Of a DNA stretch of 64,000 bases, positions 11,400 through 22,005 are shown piece by piece. How positions within the stretch are numbered: position 1 is the stretch's first letter; each line of letters starts with the position of its first letter. Both the position numbers and the translations under genes were made by a program. The notes under the pieces were generated by a model. It was not told the DNA's origin, made no database searches, and saw only the letters and a program-made list of their open reading frames with translations. Origin of the DNA: Cryoendolithus antarcticus (lineage: Eukaryota > Ascomycota > Dothideomycetes > Cladosporiales > Cladosporiaceae); assembly GCA_002077065.1 (NCBI GenBank), contig NAJO01000005.1:248001-312000 (forward strand). The letters run 5' to 3'.

Positions 11400-12889
11400 A
11401 TGGAGATGAGACGCAGCGAGAAGCCAGGCTCCGAAATCCAGGCAAGCGACACCGACTCCACAAGCGACGATGTCGCCCTCGAAACGACCGTCTCGCCACC
11501 TCTCAATCCTGAGGCCCCAGCGCCCCCTCCACCACCACCCAATGGCGGCTACGGCTGGGTCTGCACTGCCTGCGTCCTCCTAATCAATGCCCACACCTGG
11601 GGTCTGAACTCCTCGTACGGCGTTTTCCTCGCACACTACCTGGCTCACTCCACTTTCCCCGGCGCCACCTACCTTATGTACGCTTTCGTCGGCTCCCTCT
11701 CAATCTCCTGCGCTATGCTTGTATCCCCCCTCGCAACGCTCACAACGCGGACCTGGGGCACTCGCACCACGTTACTCATTGGCGTGGCGTTGCAGACTGC
11801 CAGTCTGCTTGGCGCGAGCTGGGCAAAGGAGGTGTGGCAGTTGTTTTTGAGTCAAGGCGTCGCATTTGGCGTGGGCATGGGGTTCTTGTTTGTTGGGAGT
11901 GTGGGGATTATTCCGCAATGGTTCACGACGCGGAGAAGTCTGGCTAATGGAGTGGGCACTTGTGGCAGCGGTTTGGGGGGTTTGGTGTATTCACTTGCGG
12001 CGGGACGAATGATTGAGACGATTGGGTTAGCGTGGACTTTCAGGGTACTGGGGCTTGTGGCGGCGGTGGTGAATACGGGATGTGCTTTGTTGATCAGAGG
12101 TGAGATCTTTGCCTATCTGTTCTGTCGAGTAAACATGCTGATGCGATCGATACAGACCGCAACAAAGCCATCGGGTCCAACCAAGGCCTGTTCGACCATC
12201 GCCTTTTCCGCCGCCCGCAATACCTCCTCCTCTGCTCCTACGGGTTCTTCAGCATTCTTGGCTATGTAGTGCTCCTCTTCAGTCTTGCGAATTACGCCCG
12301 TACTGTTGGGCTCTCCGCAAGCCAGGCCAGCACCATCTCGGCACTCTTCAACTTCAGTCAAGCCCTGGGCCGGCCGTTCATCGGCCTCTACTCTGATAGC
12401 ATCGGCAGGATCAACATGGCTATGTTGGCTACATTACTATCGGCGTTGTTCACTCTGCTGTTCTGGCCTTTTGCAATGAGTTACGGCGCATTACTGGCGT
12501 ATGTCTTGCTCAGTGGTACGGTGGCCGGCACTTTCTGGTGTACGGTGGCGCCTGTAGCAGCAGAGGTCGTCGGTGTAGTAGACGTGCCTAGCGCATTGAA
12601 CATGTTGTGGCTGGTCGTGGTGGTGCCCTGTACGTTCTCGGAGCCTATCGCACTAGAGATTGTGGGCGGAACGGGCCACTACATTGGAGCGCAGCTGTTC
12701 GCTGGGTTCATGTATTTCGCGGCTGCATTGTCGCTTTTGGTGATGAGAGGCTGGAAAATTGGAGAGGTTGACGTGGTTCAGAGACTCAAGGCGGAGGAAG
12801 GAGAGAAGCAGGAGGCTACCGGCGAAACGCAGCCGAGGGTAGGGTACGGAGCCATGATCAAGGACTGTCTGAAGCTGCGGAAGGTCTGA
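11400..12889 (+). CDS. MFS transporter, monocarboxylate (MCT/SLC16-like) type
   Basis: Exons 11400-12099 and 12156-12889 (56-nt intron, GTGAGA..CAG, phase 1) code 477 residues. The cytosolic N-terminus of about 45 residues ends in a Pro run (APAPPPPPPNGGYGWVC). The motif [D/N]GGYGWV before helix 1 is the hallmark of fungal monocarboxylate-transporter-like MFS proteins. About twelve hydrophobic helices follow in two bundles separated by a loop; the splice junction lies in that central loop (LLIR joined to DRNKAIG). GRPFIGLYSDSIGR is the RxGR-like loop between helices of the second half. The substrate is unknown; this subfamily includes carboxylate and riboflavin transporters as well as cluster-linked members, and nothing nearby fixes the cargo. 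Confidence 0.88.
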
Positions 12890-13027
12890 CGGACTCCATC
12901 GTTGACTTACATGATCTGCAAGCCTGAATATGAGATCTCGGACCGCCCGTCGACACAGCAAGTGTGAGCCGTGCGCGCTCTGCTCTAGTTGGCCGAAGCT
13001 CCTTGACTTGAACAACGCATGCATTGA

Positions 13028-13950
13028 TCAGTCGACAACGGCGTTAGCATCACCACACGCTGATCCCGATATCGTATCAACTCGATGTCGCGCCAGCATA
13101 TCAGCCACGATCTTTCTCGGCTGCCTGATCATCTGGTCGCTTTGTCAGTAAAGCACGAGTAGTCACATAGTATCCATCAGGAGGCTCTGGTCGCACTCAC
13201 CGCCCTTCTGAGCTCTACCTCATCCACCCCCCAAGGCTGCAGGTCAAGCTCGGAGGTCTTCACGGTAACGAAGCCCGCTCTCTCGTAGACGTGCAGCCCC
13301 GCTGCAGAGGCCGTGAGCACAGCAACAACGCCCAACTCGTCGGCTCGCTCGCAGCCCCACTTGACCAACAAGCTGCCTGCGCCGCGGCGCTGGTGAGCGG
13401 GATGGGTTACGAGGATCTGGAGGTCTAGCAACAGTGTCAGCAGGCTTCACATCGCCGGGGCTCCGGTCAAGACCCGAGTCGATGAGGTCCCACGAGCATG
13501 CGGCGCCGAGCCGAACGTCTCCTTACGGAACGCTTCCCACTGTCTTCCCATCTCGCCCATCATACTCGGCGGTCCTGACTTCTTTGGCGTTCCGCTCGCT
13601 GTCACCTCATCTACCTCGCCGCTTACTGTGGCTCCAGCGTGCGGGTCCAGCGCCTTTCGAATTACAGCTGCACCACGGGAATCCAGCTGCTCGTCACTTT
13701 CCTCACTCTGCACCCGCCACATGGCACATGCAACGATCTCGCCGGTCTCATCGTTGACGACCTTGAGCAGGCTTTGGGCTGGGTCTTTGCCCCAGCCAGA
13801 GCGCAGCATGCCTTCGACCAGCTCGCGGCGAGGGAGAGGCGCACCGTGCGTCATTGCACGGGCTAAGCCCCAATTCGCCATGGCTAGGTCATCGACTATG
13901 GCGAAGGCGGGGATGTCTGCTTCTTCTAAGGGTAGGACTTGGAAAGGCAT
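13028..13950 (-). CDS. GNAT-family N-acetyltransferase
   Basis: Three minus-strand exons are proposed: 13950-13494, 13424-13201 and 13132-13028, coding 261 residues. Intron 1 (69 nt) has a CTGAC branch site; intron 2 (68 nt) starts GTGAGT and has a perfect TACTGAC branch site 11 bases before its AG. The acetyl-CoA loop QRRGAG is at about residues 164-169 after the strand LQILVTHPAH, and VYERAGF is the C-terminal GNAT motif. Splicing intron 2 yields VELRRAMIRQPRK, the usual ending of this fungal family; reading through instead gives a stop at 13177 and loses MIR. Substrate unknown. The start MPFQVLPLEEADIPAF is the usual GNAT beta-1 strand. Convergent with the MFS gene (138 bp apart). Confidence 0.85.
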
Positions 13951-14381
13951 AACTCCACGGTCAAGAAGACTTGGAGATTTTTAAAAGGGTAACAGTGGTT
14001 TGGCTAGGGTGAAAAGGCTGAGGTAGTGAGGTAGTTGTCGCCGAACGTCGACTTGTGGTTGCTATGATCTAACAATGAATGGCGACGAGCAAGATCATAT
14101 GTCAAGACAGGATCGCGCTACAGCTTCACACCAGTAGATTTTGATGCATCTACTTTCCACTCATTCACGCGTACGTAGATATGCGTCGTACTGACAATTC
14201 GTGACTCATTTGTGTTTTGTATAGGTCTCTCAGCCGCAAGGCTCCCAAAGCGGAAGGTCAAGTTCCTGCGCAAGCGAGTGCGAAAGCAATCCTACGCCAT
14301 TCTGGCTATGATTGCCGTGCTCAAGCTTTCTTCGAAGCTCCATCAAGCATCATTCGTTCCACAAACGGATCAACACACCGA
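13951..14381. other. Intergenic region, GNAT promoter and fungalysin 3' end
   Basis: 431 bp with no credible gene, between two minus-strand genes. The plus-strand ORF starting at 14217 just inside it is antisense to fungalysin exons and is judged a shadow. Confidence 0.45.
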
Positions 14382-16640
14382 TTACCAATGGCCATGGCAC
14401 GCTCGTCTGGGCACAACATAGCTCCCCGTCCGGGTCGAATTCCCATAAACAGCTGCAGCGCCCAGGCCTCTCTTCGCAAACCCTGTCCAGATCTCGCAAG
14501 CGTTCTGGCCGCGTGTAAGAGCGCGATCGGCGTCCAAGATAGCATCGCGGGCTTGAATGAAGTTAGGGTTACAGGGTTGTCTGTCATGCTATGTCAGACA
14601 ATGCCAAGGGAAGCAGCAAGGGTACAGGACTTACAGCGCCATGCCATCAATGACCAACTTCATCGCGAGATACCGGCCATCTGTCGGCACGCCGCGACGG
14701 TTGAAGGTGGGTTCAGGAGCGTCGTTCTTGCCGTGCTTGTCGATGAGGTTCCACATCACCTCGTACAGCATCGTAGCCCACACCGTACCGATACCGTGCA
14801 CGACTGTGATGTTGTTGACGTCTGTGTAGACGTGGGGATTGACAGCGAAATTGGTCGAGTAAGGGTACTTACGGATTCCTGCAGCTTTGCTGTAGACCCA
14901 GGCGCCCATGGGGTAGTCAGTTTTGCGTGTATCACCGGGCTTCAGGCGGATGGCTGTGGCCATGAAGTCACTGTGAAGGATCAGCACCGGTGCGACACGC
15001 AACGACATAGACATGTTGACTTACCCCCAGCCCTCGCCCATGCCACCAGATTCGAGCACGGAGAGACAGCGGCTGTTTGCGGGACCACCAGTGAGACGGT
15101 TTGAGACTGCGAGTTGGTCAGCAGTACATCCGAGGCACTGCAAACAGTCAGGTAGATTGGTTACGGACCTCCATGAGTGTACTCGTGGATGACCACGCCA
15201 GCCTCGAACGAGCAGTCTTTCAGGGGCATGGTATAGTTCCAGAGGTACATGCGCATGCGCCCAGACTGGCCATCGGGAGGCGTGGCGAAGTTCGCGTTAT
15301 TGACGCCAGAGCCATCCTGAGCGTTCAGAATGACACTGTCATTGCCAAGTCCACCCTGGCCATTGTTGTTGGCTTCGAAATTGCCAGCGGCCTCTACAAA
15401 GCCAAGCTGATGCAGCAAGTCGTGATATCTGTTCGCGGTGTAGAACAGCTGCGTGATGGACGCGTCCCAGTAAGACTTCGGCACGGTCAGATCCGTGGAG
15501 TATGGGTAGACAAAGTCTAGGGATGGGCTGATGGGGCGGTAGTTGTCTAGGTAAGTGGCAGTGTTGTTGGGGTTCACTTGGGCGATGCCGTTGTTGCCCC
15601 GGGTGGTATTGTACAGTACCAGTCCATCGCTATGCCAGCCAAACCCAGAGGACTCGTCGTCCCAGGGGTTGTACTGGATCGAACGGCCAGCCTCGGTTGG
15701 GTCATTAATCCCCCATGGGCTGTCAGTTTGTCAGTAACCTCTCCAGTCAATATCACATGGAGACCACACTTACTACACCTGGTAAGATGCATCGTACGAC
15801 GCATCAGCAGAGTAGTCGACTACAGCATGGACCTGCTCCATGTTTGTGGCATCGACATAAGTCAAGAGCCAGTTCGACAGGATGTCGGTCTCAATCCTCC
15901 ACGTCAACTTCAAGCCTTGCGCAGTCTGCAAGTATGCGAGCTTGGCCTCCGGCGCTCTCTGCGCTCCACTAGTGCCCGAGATGACGTAGGTCTCCTCGCC
16001 TTCGATGGGACTGGCACTGGCAGCGCGCTCAAAGACTGGTAGATCCAGTGTGGCCTTTGCGGCCCGCAGAGCCCTCACTGGGGCATTGAGGTCTCGCTTA
16101 GTGACTCCAGCAGTCGTTGGGATAGCTCCGGTGTGAAAGGACCCGCCGTACGAGAAGATCGAGCCGTCGGTGTCGATCTGTATCTGGTCAGTACAGTGCT
16201 CGACACTCGACCCGGACGTCTTCTCGTCGGCGCCAGGCCACAGATCAACGCTGGAGACGAGTACTTACGTTGATGTTGAAGTCAGCATTATCAATATCGA
16301 GCCCATTCGCGGTCTGCCGAACGTTGACGTGAGCAATGCCGTTGGTGCCGACGTAGTGATCTCCAACGATGCGGAACTCTGCAGAGGGCGATAGCTTCGA
16401 CACCAGCTCGGAAGCTGCAGATACGTAGTCTGCCCGCTTGACGATCGTCGAGACCTCTGGCGAGACTTCGACTTGCGTAGCGTTGACGTAGGTGCTCACA
16501 GGCTTCAAGCGGAAGGAGTTGAGGTCGACGGCTCGACGTTGCAGATACGGACCGAATGATCTACGACTTGTCGACGGCGCAGGATGGCTGCTCACAAGCG
16601 ATGCCGATGCCAGAAGCCCGAAGGCAAGGGTCGTCCGCAT
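14382..16640 (-). CDS. Fungalysin, secreted M36 metalloprotease
   Basis: Six minus-strand exons: 16640-16269, 16177-15777, 15719-15169, 15106-15025, 14970-14635 and 14580-14382, coding 646 residues, typical for a fungalysin prepro-enzyme. The start [18 protein letters not shown] is a clear signal peptide. A fungalysin propeptide (FTP-type) of about 220 residues follows, then the catalytic domain. The zinc site is HEYTH at 436-440 with the likely third ligand Glu466 in [14 protein letters not shown] follows the HExxH helix. The segment [20 protein letters not shown] is diagnostic. The exon 2/3 junction gives YQV-PWGIND and exon 5/6 gives MAL-QPCNPNF. The C-terminal tail (RRACHGHW) differs from the usual short ending. 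It should degrade extracellular protein; secretion is inferred from the signal peptide. Confidence 0.93.
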
Positions 16641-18426
16641 GGTGATGGGGTATGCAATCCTCCAGCTCGGTGAAAGAGTGCGAAGGACAATGGAATTGGG
16701 GTGATCCTTCAACTGGACCCGATGGCGAAGATTCGAAGAGACAGGAAGAACAGATCAGAAATAAAGTACCTACTCACCGTGCCGGAGGCGACTTGTTATA
16801 TGCAGACTTACAGGGTCACAGCAAATCGCTTGAGCCGGTGGAATTCGAGCCTGCGACTAGCACCAATCCATACCACCTACCGGTGGATGCTATCAGCGGT
16901 GAGCTGCCTCATCAGGATCGCGGAGAGCGCAATGCAGGAACGAGAGTCCGCTGGCGGCTGAGAAGTATCCATAGATCTACATGCCATGCAGGAGAGTGTA
17001 GTGGAGTGGCCGCTAGCCCTGGGCGGACCGTGAGCCAAGGTCTATCATAAACATGTTGACTGTAGAAGCGTACAGAGTCACTAGCTGGCAGGTCAACCTG
17101 GCCAAATTGTTCGATGGCGGCTACTCAGATGTCGACAACCGGAACCCTGCATGTCGACTAGTAATGTCGTGCATCAGATCAAATTGTTGGCCGAGGCTGC
17201 CTGCCTCATTAGGAGACAGTGTGAGGTGAAAGACTTGCTGTGTACACTACCTGCTTCCTCAATGGGGCTATGCTGGCTGGGGTAACACTGGCGGGACCAG
17301 ACCAATGTGCGGTGCGCCATTTGCTTGGGAGACATGCGCGCAGCAGCCGGTGAGAGTCGAACCACCTGGCTTTAGACGGTTCTAGCGGCGTGAGTGCTGC
17401 ATGAGCGAGTCTCTGAAAGTGGATGTCGAAGTGCTCAGCAATTGCAGTGCATGCGTCGCTGTGCTTGGCAAGATGGCCGCCGAGGGCTTGGCTTGTGGAC
17501 AACTCCAGGTACCTTCCAGGTAGAGCTAGCTTTGCCAATATTGAAGGTCATGCAGTCCCTAGGACCTTGTCAACCATAGATCAGTCCGCAGCCTTGGACG
17601 ATGAAGCCGATAAGAGATCACACCGATGCACCGCTGCAGAAACCTCCCGATTGAAACGTGGTGACGGTTAAAGGGATTGCCCCTCGCAAAGACTCTATCG
17701 CGCTGCTGATTGCGAGTCTGCCATATCTTCAATCTCCAGCCCATCGGTTGCAAAAAGCAGTCCGGTCAGCGCCTAATGCCTTGTAAAGGTGCCTGACTGG
17801 TGCTCGGCCAAATTCGTATTCACCCTCAGGATCTTGCGAGTGGACTTCAAGACCAAAAGATATCCATGTGTTGTCTGGTCGGGTCGAATCGGACGCGCTG
17901 GTGGTGAGAAGTGTGGTATCACACATGTCTCTCAATGGTATGAGTGGAAGAGATGACCCAGCAGATCGAACAGGAAGATGCGGCTCGTGCCAGCCCTGCC
18001 GCGAGCCCAATCTGGAGTGCAGGGATTAGTAGAGTGGTGACGTAGCACGATCTCATTCATGCCCGCGACCGATTTCGAATTATTGCAGCTCAATTGCAGC
18101 TGTCACTCGTGATACGCAGTTTCTTGAGCAGTGCCTGCCCCAGCAAGCATTCCTACAGCTCAAGGCCAATTTGCAGACCCAGCTTGACCACCTACGACCC
18201 TCTGTCCGACTCCCGGCGTCGAGTCCGCCTCGCGGCAAACCCAATCCACATCCTTGCACGCGTAGCTCGAAGTCCTGGGGTACAGTGGCTGGAAATGTAG
18301 ATTGTCCGGCACTGTCACAGATCTTCGGACACTCGAATCTGGCTATTGGCAAGTATCTTTTCTTACTTACGTCTGTCACATCCTAACCATCGCTGTCATT
18401 CCTTCCACATCATCGCTACCACGTCC
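16641..18426. promoter_or_regulatory. Long divergent intergenic region, fungalysin and RGS-LOV genes
   Basis: 1786 bp between two divergent start codons with no credible ORF. Such length is compatible with regulated promoters on both sides. A short B-box-like match near 17345 on the minus strand was examined and rejected as a tRNA. No repeats seen. Confidence 0.45.
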
Positions 18427-20419
18427 ATGTTCAGCTCTGCAGCAACTCCGGGAGCGAAGCAGAACGACATAGGCACTCTAGACGCTGGCGCACTTCGCCA
18501 TGCCGTCTCGCCAGTCTTCGGCGTCCCGCCAGGCGCCGGCGCAGCTGGGCCTCGAGAGATGTCAGCAGCAGGGTCCGTGAGTCCGCCGAGTGTCTTCGAC
18601 GACAACCTGAATCCAGAAGATGGGCGGTACACCGAAGCGACATCGGGCATGGGTCCGGCCTCGCCAGACGAGCCCTCATACGATCTGAAAGCTCCGCCGC
18701 CTGCTGTGTCGCATAACAATGCCGAAACGCTAGCACTCCGCCTCTTCTCCGCGGACCACCTCGACGTTCTGCTCCGCGACCCGATACAAGCCAGCAAATT
18801 CCAGGGATTTCTTGCAAAGTTTCGACCGCAATATGCTGCCACTTTGACGAAGTACAATGACGCGAGGAAAGCTATCACAGCAATCGAGTACGCCAACGCT
18901 GTCGCCCAGAGCATCGCAGCTACCAATGGCAGTGCTCCGTACAATGCCGCGAACGTCGATGAACGCTTCGAGGCGCATGCTAAAGGACTCGCCGAAGACT
19001 TGATCGAGGATGCGCTACCCGCGTATGTGACACATCGCCTTGTCAGCGTTGTCACTGAGAGCTTGGTCAAGGAGATCACCGGAAACAGCGCGCCGATTAT
19101 GCGTGAGCTTATACCGAGTCTAGCGGAGGTATACTGTGTGTCCGATCCGTCGCTACCTGACAACCCGATTGTGTACGCGTCGCAAGGTCAGCCCTCGTCG
19201 TCAATCGCGCTCTTGGGATATGCGCTAACGCTTAGACAGAGTTCTACAACACCAGCCAGTACGGCCGTGAGTACGCCATAGGTCGCAACTGCCGCTTCCT
19301 CCAAGGACCCAAGACGTCGAATAGGGCGGTCGGCCGCCTCATCGAGGCTCTGATCGCCGGACAAGAATGCACAGAGGCCATACTAAACTACCGCCGCGAT
19401 GGCACGCCATTCATGAACCTGCTTATGATCGCGCCGCTGTACGACAACAAGGGCCAGGTTCGATACTTCCTAGGCTGCCAGATCGATGTCTCATCCCTGG
19501 TAGAGGGCGGGCGAGGCCTCGACTCATTCGCCTCAATGCTAGCACAAGAACGCGCAGGGAGCCGATTCGGCACTTCGGGCGCGAAGGACTCCAAGGCTCT
19601 GCTTGGTGAGTTTGGGCAAGCGCTGTCAGAAGAGGAGGCAAACATTGTCAAGAGCCGGACGAAGCGGTACACAGAAGAGTCGAGACCAGGCTCAGCTGCG
19701 ACGCGCTCAACGAAAGAGCCTCGAAGGCGCATAGGCATGGACGATTCCGCTGGGGAGGCTTCCCTGTGGCCAGACCGGAGCCTTGGGCCGTCAGGTCGTT
19801 TGCCTGGCGTATACCAGAACGTACGTCTGCTACTCCAATCTGCTGCTTGATCACGTACACTGACATTATCCCTCAACAGTACCTCCTAGTCCGCCCCTAC
19901 CCCTCCCTTCGCATAACCTTCACCTCACCCGCCCTCCGCATCCCTGGCCTTCTCCAAACAAAGTTCCTCGATCGCATTGGCGGCCCCACTCAGATTCGCG
20001 ACGACATCCTCGACTCTCTCGCGCACGGCACTGGCGTTACAGCAAAGATCACATGGCTCACTGGCTCAACACCGACCTCGTTGGAGACCAGGCGGGCAAG
20101 CGTAGAAGGCAAGCCGCGCTGGATTCACTGTACGCCCTTACTAGGAAGTGACGAGCGAGTGGGCGTGTGGATGATCGTCATGGTTGAGTATGAGGAGGTC
20201 ACTGGGAGTTTGAATAGAGGTATAGGGTCTATGAACGTGGGCGAGGGGAGGGGCAATGGCCAGGGTGTTGGAGTTGCGAGTCCCAGGTTCACAGGGAATA
20301 AGCTGTATGCTGAGTATCTGCGACGGGAGGGGAAGAGCGAGACTGGTGGGAGTGAAGCGGGAGATAGGGACAGCGCCAGAGAGAGAAGAGAGGTGGACGG
20401 GCATTTCAGGGACTTTTGA
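18427..20419 (+). CDS. RGS-LOV blue-light photoreceptor, BcLOV4-like
   Basis: Exons 18427-19186, 19240-19820 and 19880-20419 code 626 residues (introns 53 and 59 nt, phases 1 and 0). The start is the ATG at 18427 (MFSSAATPG); the frame upstream has only TTG. Residues about 105-215 form a helical RGS-like domain (ADHLDVLLRDPIQASKFQGF). Residues about 232-345 are a LOV domain whose core GRNCRFLQGP (268-277) keeps the flavin-adduct Cys271 and the NCRFLQ helix; NYRRDGTPFMNLLMIAPL and YFLGCQIDVS are the later LOV strands. Intron 1 cuts the LOV domain directly before that core. The C-terminal part (residues about 450-560) has a strand-rich conserved-looking block followed by Gly/Ser-rich tail. RGS followed by LOV is the layout of fungal BcLOV4, a light-dependent membrane-binding protein; photoactivity is inferred. 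Confidence 0.85.
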
Positions 20420-20911
20420 TGATCTGTTGGAGACAGGACTAAGAATTTGGAATGGCAATGTGCTAGGATATATATACGATACGATAGAGGAGTGTACATG
20501 TAAGTCTAATGGCCAATTAGAGTGAACCCAATGAGTTGACAAATATACCATGAAACGACAGGGAGCTCGGCTGGCGTGACAGCTACAGCTGCATTGTCAG
20601 CGTGGTGCTGTACAGCTAAGCAAGCCCAGTCAGCTTGCGGACTGCATTGGGTATGGGGCAGCTTCAATGCGAACAAAAGCTGTTGCATGTTTGCCGGCTG
20701 CCCTCAGATCCGATGCTGATAGTGGCGAGCAGACCAGTCAGCACATCGTGATCATATGAGGTGATTGCAAGGAAGTCTGTATAAGACGAGGCATCATCTT
20801 GCATCCTCCCACGGTCGCTTTCCCAGTCACATCGAGTAGCTTATCGCGACCTCACATTACCTCTGACTGCTCTATTAAGCCACCAACAGAGCCCCAATCG
20901 GCCCGCCCAGC
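20420..20911. other. Intergenic region, LOV 3' end and catalase-related promoter
   Basis: 492 bp with no credible gene. A TATA-like TATAAG sits near 20780, about 130 bp before the next start codon. No repeats seen. Confidence 0.4.
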
Positions 20912-21996
20912 ATGCCACTTTCAACAGACGACTCGGTCAACAAGACCGCCGACCACCTCGTGAAGGCCATGCGTGGCGCCTTCAACACACCCGAAACGCA
21001 CCGCCCAGGTAGGTCTCTCGCGATTTGAACGAGTGTGCGCTCCCGGGCTCATTATTGCTATAGCACACGCAAGAGGTCACCTTCTCCGCGGTACCTTCAC
21101 ACCCAGCTCCGAAGCCAGTAAACTGTCTAGCGCACCGCATTTCAAGAACAAGTCGACGAAGATTCTGGCCCGTTTCTCCTCATCAACCGGGCTCAAGGAC
21201 ATTCCAGACACGGATGCCAACGCCAATCCGCGTGGCTTTGCTGTAAGGTTCTTGCTGAGTGAGGATGAGCACAAGCATACGGATATCGTTGCTCACTCAA
21301 CTAGGTTCTTCCCGGTATGTCCCTTCGCCACGGATCACGCATGGAGTCCATGTTGATGGAGCTGACCAATTGTAGATGCGCACAGGCGAAGGCTTCCTCG
21401 CCCTCCTCTCTGCCCTCGGCAACGGCACAGCCGGCGAATTCCTAGGCGCCAACCCCAGCGCAAAAGCCTTCGTCGAAGATCCGAAGCCTTCACCCGAGTC
21501 GTTTGCCACAGAGATCTACTACGGTGTGAATGCCTTCAAGCTAGTCTCAGCTGACGGCAAGGGGACGTTCGTCCGCTATCGCATACTTCCTGCTCTGGGT
21601 CTACACACCCTCTCGGAGCCCGACCTTAAGAGCAAGGGCCCGAACTACCTCTTCGACGAGCTCCCTCAGCGGCTCGAGAACGGCCCAGTAGAGTTCAAGC
21701 TCACTGCTCAAGTTGCCAAAGATGGCGACGTAACCGATGACGCTACCGTGCACTGGCCTGAAGATCGGGAGGTCGTCGAGCTCGGGACCATCAAGCTTGA
21801 TACGTTCGAATCGACGGAGCAGAATGAGAAGGAGCAGAAGAAAATTATCTTTGATCCAGTTCCGCGTGTTGAGGGAGTTGAGCCGAGTGACGATCCGTTG
21901 CTCGACATGCGTGCGGCAGTCTATCTGATCTCGGGCAAGGGAAGGCGGGCAGCCAAGCCGGACGCAGAGGCCGTAGACCATGCTGCCGTCGCTTGA
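20912..21996 (+). CDS. Catalase-related heme peroxidase (SrpA-like)
   Basis: Exons 20912-21008, 21064-21314 and 21376-21996 code 322 residues, the size of the small catalase-related family rather than full catalases. The start is the ATG near 20912 (MPLSTDDSVNKTADHL). HARGHLLRGTFTP places the distal catalytic His at residue 34, and the C-terminal motif with Arg295 and Tyr299 (MRAAVYLIS) is the proximal heme-ligand region. ILARFSSSTGL and NPRGFAVRFLL are core catalase strands. The reaction is peroxide-dependent oxidation or hydrogen peroxide removal; such proteins often favour organic peroxides. No signal peptide or C-terminal SKL is visible, so it is probably cytosolic. Its stop lies only 9 bp from the convergent NPR3 stop. 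Confidence 0.87.
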
Positions 21997-22005
21997 TTGT
22001 CAGGC

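Noticed and set aside
14217..15104. 295-codon plus-strand ORF opposite fungalysin
   Set aside because: It is antisense to three fungalysin exons whose protein has the HEYTH zinc site and family motifs; the antisense product has no domain features and a composition expected from GC-rich complementary codons.
17330..17370. tRNA-like B-box on the minus strand (GGTTCGACTC)
   Set aside because: The T-arm stem does not pair properly and no A-box or acceptor stem could be placed at the right distance.
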